Source: Linanthus parryae (taxonomy: Eukaryota; Streptophyta; Magnoliopsida; Ericales; Polemoniaceae). From it: a stretch of DNA of 64,000 nucleotides. Below, piece by piece: positions 55,504 through 64,000 of this stretch. A program made the position numbers and the translations under genes. The DNA lies in NCBI GenBank assembly GCA_023055425.1, contig JALGPY010000005.1, forward strand, positions 81,819,495 to 81,883,494. The letters are read 5' to 3'. Position 1 is the first letter of the stretch; each line of letters starts with the position of its first letter. The notes below the pieces were generated by a model that saw nothing but the letters and a program-made list of their open reading frames with translations, was not told the origin of the DNA and did no database searches.

Positions 55504-57085
55504 TATTTATTGCTGTAAAGTAGGTTTTAATACTGTTTTGTAATTTTTATTCTGTTTGATTTAATTGAGAGGTGCGAGATAGGGTATTTAATGTTTCCAA
55601 TGAGTATGTGCAGGATTACGAGGTGAAAGGCCTATTTCGGATCCCCCGTCTTGATGCGCGTGTGCGAAATAGAGTGAAAATTGAAGAATTGCATCCCAAT
55701 ACGCGTATCGGGATCCGAAGTAAAGGAATTGAAGATTGAAGCCTTCCCTGCACTTATTCAACAAACGCACCTGGGAAAGATCATGTTCCCGGACTCCCCG
55801 TCTTGATATGCGCAAGAATTTGATCACGCCGGCACGGATTACGAGGTGAAATTTTGAAGAACAGACTGAAAATAGAATTGAACAGTGCCAACGTGTGGGG
55901 GTGGTCGAGAGCTTTCCGTAGACAGGTGGATCGCGCATATCGGAGTCCGGATGAGGAAGTTACGCCAAAAAGGATGCTATAGAGAGTAAAACGAGGCCAA
56001 AAACATCCGGAAAGGCAAAACGTGCCTTGGAACACGTGAAATTGACAAATGAAATACTCCCCGGATTTTGGGAGTGTTTTAAGGTGAAAAGGGAGTCTCG
56101 AGGTCGAGGATATCCTTCGGAAAGCAAAGGCACGATCGAATACGCAAAAAATGGTCCAAAAGGATGTTTTTGGAAAGCTCCAGCATTATTGTCTTCGTAC
56201 GAAGACTTTGTACTTAGAAAAAAATTCATTCTCTGAAAATTGTCTTCCGATAACACTATGCAGTATCTGTATAGGAAGACATTCGTACGAAGAGCAATTG
56301 TCTTCGTACAAAGACTCTTCGCACGAAGACGATTGTCTTCGTACGAAGACATCGGGCAAATAGACACTTTTGTCCACGTACAGAGAGAATGAAAGGGGTG
56401 ATGTTTGGGGGTAGTTTAGACTTTTGGGCTTGAATCTTTGAGGCCATCTGAAGACACCCGTCGTTCCTTTCATTCTTCACCATCAACAACCCTCTCTTCC
56501 TCCATAGCCGCTACACATCCAAATCGTCTCCTCACTTGTTTCTTCACCAAATTGAACAACCAACCCACAGTTTTGCTCGCAATTCAGAGGAGAACAAGGA
56601 TTGAAAGGGGGTTTTGAGTGAGATTGAGAGACGAGAGAGAAATCAGAGGAAGAAGAAGTTAGGGTCCAAAAGCTAGATTGAGAAATTGGACAAGTTGGAG
56701 CTTGATTCAGCTTACGGTCAAGAAGACAAAGTTAACGGGGACATCACAAGGAGTACGGAGCATCAATCAAATCAAATTTTTGATAAAATTCTCGGCGACC
56801 TCCAAAACAGCACGGTTTGTCGAAATTCTGAAATTTTTGTGCCCGTAAGACTTGCTCCGGGCACGTAGGTACACTCTAAAACTAGCAATTTCAATACTCG
56901 AGTCATAGGCACAAAATTGAGTAAAAGCCCAATTTAATTTTTGTTGCGCTTAGTAGCGTGCTTGGGGGCGATTGCTTAGAGTCCTAGGATTACGTGCTTA
57001 CTTGCTTACGTGCTTACTTCTGTACACACTTCTTTTCACGTGCACCAAGTTGAATTTCTCGTTTATATTTGAACTTGAATCTTAA
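55504..57085 (+). other. spacer upstream of the env-like ORF with palindrome cluster
   Basis: No intact gene. A cluster of CTTCGTACGAAG-type palindromes at 56191-56350 resembles the LTR cluster and its flanks, so it may be a captured LTR piece. The frame 56686-56868 has weak similarity to the minus-strand frame 2344-2610 and ends near a GTAGGT (56865-56870), a candidate splice donor. Confidence 0.45.
56191..56350. repeat. internal palindrome cluster
   Basis: Copies of CTTCGTACGAAG or close variants at about 56193, 56281, 56301, 56318 and 56337, with the same AGGAAGAC...CATCG flank order as the LTR clusters. Confidence 0.8.
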
Positions 57086-58058
57086 ATGGCGGGTGGAAAG
57101 AAACGGAAGACGGGAGAGGGTACCTCACAAGAAGCATCGGGGTCGGGCGAGCCTCAATTAGAAATACCGCCCATTCCCCAAAATGCTATCTTGAATGCCC
57201 CTCCCCCGACTAAACCGGGAATTGTAGGAAAACGTAAGGAAAAAGTTAATTTGAACGAGCGGAGTATTGGGCCCACGTGTTATGATAGTTTTCGTTTTGT
57301 CACCTACGAGGCCCATCACTCTCGAAAGGATACATACTTGACTAAGAACGGACAACCCGAGAAGGAATTTCCATTGCACGAGGACATGCCTCAAGAAATA
57401 AAGGAAACTTTTGAGCGCGAGAAGCATACCAACTGGTTTAAGCGTAGGGCCGTCTATTTCTCATATCGCGCGAAAGTTTTGCCTCAACTTGAGGTATGCA
57501 AAAGATGGTGAGAGCCGAGACCCCCGTCTTGTGTACTGTCGGAACCAGTGGATAGTCTTCACGCCAGAGACTATCGCCGTGGCCATGGGTTTCCCCCGTT
57601 TGAAAGAAGGTTGTGGTTACGAGACTACTCTTCGTAGTGAGGGTCTTTTGTCTCGTTTAAATGCATTTTGTTTTGCAAAGGGGGTAGATCCGTGGGACAG
57701 GAAAGGGGAGGTGACTCAGTGGAAGGCCGAAAAGAAGTACTATAGGCCTGAGGCAAGGTGGTGTTGTGAATTGCTAGAAATTGGGTTTTGGTAATCACAC
57801 AGAACCCTAGTTACTCTTTCCGCCAATCGGTCTTGGCTCTCTGTCTCTATACCGGGGTTAGGGTAGATATCCCTAGGTGGATTAATCTAGATGGTGGGCC
57901 AGTGGGTGATTCAGTCGAGTGGTCAGGCGGCGGGGGAGTTTGTTCCACCAGTCCCGACGGCGGATCCGTGGTTCTAGGAGGATGAATTTGAGTATCCGGT
58001 TCCGCCGAGTGAGGACGATGAAGAAGAAGAAGAGGAGGAGGAAGAGGAAGACGAGTAA
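57086..58058 (+). pseudogene. Athila env-like ORF (frameshifted, shortened)
   Basis: The ATG at 57086 opens a basic, then Pro-rich start (Lys-Lys-Arg-Lys; Pro-Pro-Ile-Pro) and the shared Asp-Ser-Phe-Arg-Phe-Val block. It shifts near 57475 into the frame ending 57794 (Val-Tyr-Cys-Arg-Asn, then Thr-Pro-Glu-Thr-Ile-Ala-Val-Ala). After a stop the tail (about 57980-58058) is highly acidic, with a Glu run of nine. The part matching the C-terminal frames of the other Athila is missing or unreadable. It resembles the plant transposon protein domain; function unknown. Confidence 0.6.
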
Positions 58059-58322
58059 TGGAGTGTACCCTCTTGCTAGGATTGTTGAGTCCTCGTGTCA
58101 TCGTTGAGGACAACGATGCATCCTAGTGTGGGGGTGGTTGATACCTTTTTACTAGTCAGTATTGAGTCTTTGCATCGCCCATGTTAGCATTTAGTTAGGA
58201 ATTTTTGGTTATGTCCTTAGTTTCTCTTTATTATTCATATTTTTGCGTGCACGTTTTATTCTTATTGAGTCATCCCACCACTATCGAGTCATTAGTTGAG
58301 TTGGCCGTGCATGTAGTATAGG

Positions 58323-58354
<32 letters not shown>

Positions 58355-59448
58355 GCTAAAAATGTGAAAAACACCAAAAAAATTAAAAATTTTAGAAAGG
58401 GCAATCAAAAGAGGCTAACAATTCGGTAAGATCGAGAAGTGTGACATTTTTAGGCATAGGGCGTGAATTACGATCGAGAATGACAATGTGAGTTTCCCTT
58501 AGTAAGTATAGAGAAACTTTCTTTACGGGAATGCGTGCCTATTTTATACACGAACTTAACTTTTCAAATCTAAAGTGTGTACCTAGTTTTCTTACAAGGG
58601 TTGAGCTAGGTGTGAGCTAAACAAGCCGAACGTTCTTGTGTACGTCTTAGGTAGTCGCCAACCCGCCTCGTAGTGGCACACAGAACAGCTGTGCGAGGTG
58701 TGTATTAGAGCACTCACTGCTTATAGAACTTACCTTGTAGGACCACTAGTAAACCCTGTTTTGAACCTTGGATTCTTTGATAACCTCTGGACTTAGGGTG
58801 ACGATTCTTGGCCTTCATCATTGATAGGTTAGAATCACCGCTTTAGTGCGTCACGAGGGTGTTGTAGTTGAGGAGGTTCAATGAGGGAGTACTTCATGCT
58901 ATACTTGTGTGAGTCTTACATATCGCATGCGCTTCATTTGTGATCTTCGAGGGGAATGCGAGGGTGAGTGAGAGTAGGCTTGCGCACTTCGGTGTGGCGG
59001 TGTTCCATGGCATTACAACATGGACACAAGTGAGGAGAGCCGTGAGTGTGTAACATCTAATACACACAAAACTTGGGTTGGGGAAATTTAATAGGTGGAT
59101 CGTGCTAGGTACCGGATCTTACTCATCTTGGTGTAGGAGGTTTGGTTGGATTAGGCACGAGACGTATATTCGATTAGCTACTTGAGAGGGGACAGGATTA
59201 CATTCGAGTGTGGGGGTGTCGACTTTTGACTTCGGACATCGATATTGAGCTTGCGACGACTCCATCACCACACGTGCTTTGTTGTGTTAGCGGCTTCGTT
59301 TGTTACACCGAGGATTTCATTGATTTAGGGGAGGAGAAATTTATTTGTGATTCATATATGTTGATTTGGTTATTTTCTCCCCTTATTATCTTATTTTGGC
59401 TTGACACTTGGAAGACCACTCGAGATGTATATTGAAGAAGTTGTGCAG

Positions 59449-59481
<33 letters not shown>

Positions 59482-60316
59482 AGAAAAAAAGGAGAGTTGA
59501 ATAAAGGAAGAATGAGAAGCATTGTGGAAGATCGAGTGGAGAAGCAACTAGTTCACGAACGGGAAATTTTGTTTTATACATCATTCATGACAATAGTCGC
59601 GGAGATCGTAATTGTACCAGGGTGTGAGGGAAACGAGGGCCGGAGATGGTGAGTTTCGGGCTTGGTTTCTATCATTGTTGTGAGGGTGTGTGATATGTGG
59701 TAATTGTGAGAATGTGACGCTCTAGGACTCGTGTTTGATTATTATCCGATTTGTCCCTAAAGCTTCATCATTTTAACCCCGTTAGCGGATTAGGAGCTCG
59801 GACCTTGAACGTGGCTTAGCCTAGCGTAGCCTCTTATTTTGTGGCACACACGAAAAGGTATTGCGTTCTTGTACTTAGTAAATCTAGGTTCCCTATACTA
59901 GCTAGGGGAGATTCGTGTCGTCGAATTTGATCTCAGCTCATTCCTTCTATCTAGATTTCTCACCGCTTCGTGTGAATCGGTTTAAGTTAATGGAGATTTC
60001 CCAATCTCGCAAAAGAAAAAGAAAATTTGTTATTTCAATACTTACATTGTTAATATTGCATTTGCATATAGGTGCATTGTGTATAATCGAGTCGTGTCGA
60101 CTAGTAAAAAGGATGGTTTGTGGATTGTTCTACTCGGACTAGTATGCAATTGATGATGGTTTTGTATGCAATGTGAGGTGGAAGTATAAAAATGGCGTAG
60201 GGAAGTTATGCAATGAATAATTAGGTTAGTATGCTAAGTGGGATGGATTGCGGGAAAGTGAGAAAAGTTGTTGCTTGAGAAATGAAATTGACTTGGGAAA
60301 TTTGCTCGGGACGAGC
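58059..60316 (+). other. long 3' non-coding region of the Athila-like element
   Basis: No gene. It has A homopolymers at 58329-58354 (26 A) and 59449-59478 (30 A), and scattered blocks similar to 1-778 of the minus-strand element. The frames at 59208-59652 read through the A tract and are rejected. Confidence 0.6.
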
Positions 60317-60337
60317 AAAAGGTAGTGTGGGGGTAGT
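60317..60337 (+). other. polypurine tract
   Basis: AAAAGGTAGTGTGGGGGTAGT directly before the LTR start; it primes plus-strand synthesis in LTR elements. It has two T interruptions. Confidence 0.7.
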
Positions 60338-61479
60338 TGATAACTCCGTTTTCAGAGTTAGTTTTAAGCCTTATATTTCTATGTTTTGCGTGCTCAACAT
60401 GGAGAATTTTTCGTCTTTAGAGTAAATTGAGCTAAAATGTGATAATGTGAGTTCATGTGCTTTACTTGTTAAATCCGGGCGTGTCATTAGTTATTTGATC
60501 TTTTATTGTGATATGATCGCGGGTTGTGTTTTCGTGTTGTGATTCGCATGACAACAGGGCTTGGAGGATCATGCGGGAGATGGAAACGAACTTCGGAAGC
60601 AAGGAACTCAAAGGAAAGGTCAAAGGGAGCAAGAAGGAAGTGAAAGGAAGAAAGGAAAAAGTCAAAGAAACAAGGCTGGAAAAGGGGGTCGTCTTCGTAC
60701 GAAGACAAAACACTTAGCCAAATTTCAGGTTCTGAAGAAAGTCTTCTCAAACAAGCTCTCAGTATCTACATAAGAAGACCTTCGTACGAAGAGCATTTGT
60801 CTTCATACGAAGACTCTTCGTACGAAGACATTTGTCTTCGTACGAAGACATCGCTGGAATGCAGAATTTTGTGCGGGGCTTTTTCGTAGTTTATCCAAAC
60901 TTTGTAATCGTATTATGGAAACATATTTAAGCATTCTAGGTCGAATTTTTCAGTGGTTCCTCACGTTAGAAACACATTTGGGAGATCAAGAAGCTATTGG
61001 GAGAGCATAGGAGATTTGGATAATCCACCTATTCGAATCAATGTTTGGTAACTCGATATTGTTAACTAGGATCGTTAGAGTAGAATTATGATTTTAATGC
61101 ATGCTTAAAGCTAAACTAGACTTGGTAACTCGGTTTGCTTTAATATTTCTCGATTAATAGTTAAAGATAAGTGGTTGTTTTACGAATCAAAACATAAGTT
61201 TAGATCAACCTAGTGAACCTAGAGAATTCCCGGTATTTTTTTTCCTTATATTACAAAAACCCTAAAATTTATTCTTTATTAATCGTGACCTACTTCACTC
61301 GGTTAATTGAGAATATTGCATTTTATTTTAGTAGAATTAGAACAAAACACAACTTGCGACGTACCCACACAAGGTTTAGAATAATAATTAATTTAAACAA
61401 AGTTCCTTGGGTTCGATAGCCCGGATTTCCGGTTTATTACTACACAAGACAACCATACACTTGTGGTTAGAGCGTGTCA
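60338..61479 (+). repeat. 3' LTR of the Athila-like element
   Basis: 1142 bp, TGATAACTCC...GAGCGTGTCA. Compared with the 5' LTR it lacks roughly 300 bp (near 61017, between GGAGATTTGGAT and AATCCACCTA) and is rearranged near 61080-61140. It carries the palindrome cluster at 60691-60850. Confidence 0.85.
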
Positions 61480-61484
61480 AATAA
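61480..61484. repeat. target-site duplication AATAA, right
   Basis: Matches 48440-48444. Confidence 0.85.
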
Positions 61485-62170
61485 TTACATACAAATAAAG
61501 CTCATAATAGAAGAACACTAGAACTTAGTTTGCAAAGAGTATGTAGTGTTCTTTAGATGCTTGGATTGAGAGAAATGGATCAGCTTCTTTGTTGCTTGTC
61601 AATCCCTGAATGTGTTTGAGTGTCTCTTCAAATTTTTACATTGAATTGCTTCAGCTTTTCCCTCTTTTAAAGAGCTGTTTGAATTGCAGATCTTCAAGAT
61701 CTCTTATTAACAACCTTCCTTATTTTGTAGCTTCAGCTTTGACTTCTGTAACAGCTTCTCCCAACAGATAGTTTCTCAGTATCTTCAGAGAGACTTATTT
61801 GATCTTGTTCATAAAAATGATGGGAAGCTTTCAAACACATCAGATTGATCATAGAATCAAATCATCTATTAGTTTCCTTTCCTACACAACACTACTTAGG
61901 AAATATATCATGCAAAATAGGAAACAAAATATCCCAGCAAAACTAAGATAAATACATGGATTAGATATAGTTTAGACTGTCAAAATACTATTTCTTTTTA
62001 TAATAAAATAACAACAAATCAAGCACAACGTTTTAGGAGTTGAATAAAGAAAAGAAACTCCCCTATGTTCATGCATTTAAAGCACTGTCAGTTTGAAAGC
62101 TTTGAAAGCTGTTTCAAGGCCTTGAAATAGACCAGCAATTTGAAGCCTATGAAACCAGGTTGAACTTACA
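61485..62170 (-). repeat. Sirevirus LTR, 5' portion (right of the Athila insertion)
   Basis: Continues the LTR interrupted at 48444; on the minus strand the LTR starts TGTAAGTTCAACC at 62170. A purine tract (ATCTCCCCCTTGG on plus) abuts it at 62171-62183. Confidence 0.8.
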
Positions 62171-62421
62171 ATCTCCCCCTTGGTGAAAGACAAAACCACA
62201 ATCTGTTTGGAACTTTGTTTCTGCAAAAAATACTCATTAGCACATAGCATAATAGATCATAACACATATTAACTAACTGAATGACAACAAATAACTGAAA
62301 AGTTTCAGATAGTCCTACTGACCAAAAGTAGGTCTCTAGTAAACATAAAAATAAACATAAAATAACCTAAATTTCTCCCCCTTTTTGACTTTCACCAAAA
62401 AGAAGAATGAAAAATGTTGGA

Positions 62422-63190
62422 TCAAAGTTTTAGAAATAAGTTTAAGAAAACTGTTTGGAAAGGTAGAATTTTCAAGACTTTGAAAAGTATTTCAAGGTCT
62501 TGAAAAAAGATATAAAGAATATAAAAGAGATAAGGGGTTGAGTCTCCATCTCCTTGCTGCTCTGCATCTTCGTCCTCACTATCTTCTTCATCATTGTCAT
62601 CATCCTGATTTTCTTCTGCTTCCTCATCAATGATTGAACTTATGGATTTTATCACACTATTTAACATGAAGGTTAACCCTTCTAAGCGCTTTGTCCTTGA
62701 TTTTACTTTCTCTTCAAAACTTATTTTCTTATTCACTGAAGACTTTTTCTCATGATCCTTTCTTTCTGATTTCATGCTAGATTCTGATTTAGCTTCTTGA
62801 ATTTCTTTCTCCATTCTTATTTTCCTGGTTAGAGGAGAAGTTCCATGTGCACTTGATGTTGCATATGAATCTGAATCTTGAATGTAAATATTCTATTTGT
62901 TTGCCTTCTTCTTCACCTTCTTAGGGCTAGCAATCTGAATCCCTTTATGCTTTTCTAGAGAAGACTCCACTGTCATCTTCTTCTTGCTGGAAACTGGTGT
63001 ATGATCTTTCATTTTCTTCTTCTTGGGAGGAGGAGGGGCCATGTCTTCTTCAGTAGGAGTCTTTGAACTTTAGTCACCACTCATGGTCTGAACCTCTTCA
63101 ACATTAGTCTATCTTTTCTTCCCCTTAGCAACCTTTGTACAACTAGCCCTTTTGATTCTGTCAGATGGCTCTCCTAGTGCTCATTAGGGT
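62422..63190 (-). pseudogene. extra ORF of the second Sirevirus copy
   Basis: Lys-rich start with Ser-Asp-Arg-Ile-Lys-Arg-Ala, a Pro-Pro-Pro-Pro-Lys segment and an acidic tail. In-frame stops lie near 63108 and 63072 and more follow. The frame 62422-62814 is the longest clean part. Confidence 0.5.
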
Positions 63191-63599
63191 TTGGGGACTA
63201 GAATAGAAAGGTAGGATAGATACGAAGGATAGAAGGAGATAAATAGTGAAGAGTTCCGCTTGAAAAGGAAACTGATTATTTTCCTAATATCTTGAAGATT
63301 TGCAATCAAAAGGATTCAAAATTGTGTGTGCCGTTTGAAGAAACTAATATAATACTATTTTGGTTGAAAAGTGGTATTTGAAAATTGAGGGGCAATATTG
63401 AGCAATTATCTACAAAGATAACACCCAACGTTGAAAGATCGATATTATTAACTAAACAGCATACATTTTTATTTTAAAGGATTTGGAAAGTATTTCAAGG
63501 ACTTGAAAAGCTATATTGCTAAAGCACATAAAATCAAAACATTAAAAAGATTTTCAAGGATTTGAAAATCAGTTCAAACTTTTGAAACACATAATACTT

Positions 63600-64000
63600 A
63601 CCTTATACTTACCTAATTCTCCCCCTAAGCCAATGCTTATTTATTTAGCATGTCAAGTTCTAATCTCAAGTCTGAGAATCTTTCATCTGGCACTGCTTCA
63701 GTGAAGATATATATATCTGTAAATTGTATGTTAGTAGGTACAATTTCAAGAACAATATCACCTTTCTCAGCATGACCTCTGAAGAAATGATGTCTAATAT
63801 CAATATGCTTGGTTCTTGAATGCTGAATTGGATTCTTCAGGATTTATATTGCACTTTTATTTTCACTCTTAGTAGGTATATCCATGAAGTGAAATCCAAG
63901 GTCTCTCATTTTTGTGCTATCCATAGTACTTGTGAACAGCAAGCTCCAGCTGCTATGTATTCAGCTTCTGCTATTGATAGTGCAACTAAGTTTTGCTTCT
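63600..64000 (-). pseudogene. copia RNase H of the second Sirevirus copy, partial
   Basis: Remnant frames with Ala-Glu-Ala-Glu-Tyr-Ile-Ala-Ala-Gly-Ala-Cys-Cys near 63930-63985 and several stops; cut by the window end. Confidence 0.65.

Larger units (their letters stand above)
48445..61479 (+). mobile_element. Athila-like Ty3/gypsy element, full-length but decayed
   Basis: 13,035 bp between 5-bp duplications, inserted in a Sirevirus LTR. Order: LTR, leader, gag, protease, RT, RNase H, integrase, post-pol segment, spacer, env-like ORF, long non-coding region, polypurine tract, LTR. RT before integrase defines gypsy, and the post-integrase env-like ORF plus gag/protease similarity to the 1-7555 element suggest Athila. 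No primer-binding site is found. All ORFs are disrupted. Confidence 0.9.
62171..64000 (-). mobile_element. second Sirevirus internal region, 3' end (continues beyond window)
   Basis: It contains the polypurine tracts, a broken extra ORF (62422-63190, acidic block near 62540-62640), TTTCAAGG palindromes (62470-62510 and 63490-63570) and RNase H remnants with an Ala-Glu-Tyr-Ile-Ala-Ala block near 63955. It is parallel to 41187-43116 with point differences. It shares the LTR 61485-62170 plus 47728-48444 with the element on its left. Confidence 0.75.

Noticed and set aside
57847..58113. Pro-rich minus-strand frame
   Set aside because: It is antisense to the Glu-rich end of the env-like ORF.
59303..59652. 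Lys-run and Phe-run frames on both strands
   Set aside because: They are translations of a 30-base A tract in a non-coding region.

Overview
This is a plant nuclear window, almost certainly from an angiosperm and probably a eudicot. It is AT-rich and made mostly of nested LTR retrotransposons of plant-specific types: Athila-like Ty3/gypsy, Tekay-like chromovirus-type, and Sirevirus-like Ty1/copia. It also holds a Stowaway-type MITE and CACTA-like remnants. No rRNA, tRNA, CRISPR or operon-like structure was seen. All retroelement proteins are broken. The only genes that look intact are three copies of a small two-exon gene for a secreted cysteine-rich (defensin-like, DEFL) peptide.

Layout. 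1-7555: 5' part of an Athila-type element on the minus strand (LTR, tRNA-Asp-type primer site, gag, broken protease, env-like frames) that lacks reverse transcriptase, RNase H and integrase; it runs off the left edge. 7556-7966: a copia LTR fragment. 7967-10720: a decayed Sirevirus-like 3' part (RNase H and an extra downstream ORF). 10721-12705: mostly unrecognised sequence with one Stowaway-like MITE. 12706-about 42230: a tandem array of a roughly 7.5-kb unit. Units 1 (12706-20255) and 2 (20256-27761) are complete, unit 3 (27762-about 33865) is cut on the right, and unit 4 (about 33866 onward) is cut on the left and internally deleted. Unit 4 is also interrupted by a 3.6-kb non-autonomous LTR element (35239-38834, TSD AGAAT). 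Each full unit carries, in order, unrecognised sequence, the minus-strand DEFL gene, a CACTA-like segment, a Sirevirus 3' fragment, a copia LTR fragment, and a Sirevirus LTR with its 3' region.

Unit 4 continues into the most complete Sirevirus-like element (minus strand, LTR 39955-41186, internal region 41187-47727). The other LTR of that element (47728-48444 plus 61485-62170) is split by a 13.0-kb Athila-like element on the plus strand (48445-61479, TSD AATAA). Beyond the split LTR lies the 3' end of a second Sirevirus internal region (62171-64000), so two internal regions share one LTR.

Biology. The segmental amplification copied a DEFL gene together with the retrotransposon debris around it. 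Exon 1 encodes the signal peptide, a phase-1 GT-AG intron of 124 bp follows, and exon 2 encodes an eight-cysteine mature peptide. A TATA box and an AATAAA signal are conserved. Copies 1-3 encode the same predicted 90-residue precursor; copy 4 is a truncated pseudogene at an array breakpoint. The second group of signals is non-coding. A dispersed TTTCAAGGCCTTGAAA-like palindrome occurs across the Sirevirus, in coding parts as well. GTCTTCGTACGAAGAC palindrome clusters occur in the plus-strand Athila. A palindrome-rich block and a candidate splice donor sit at matching places upstream of the env-like ORF in both Athila elements.
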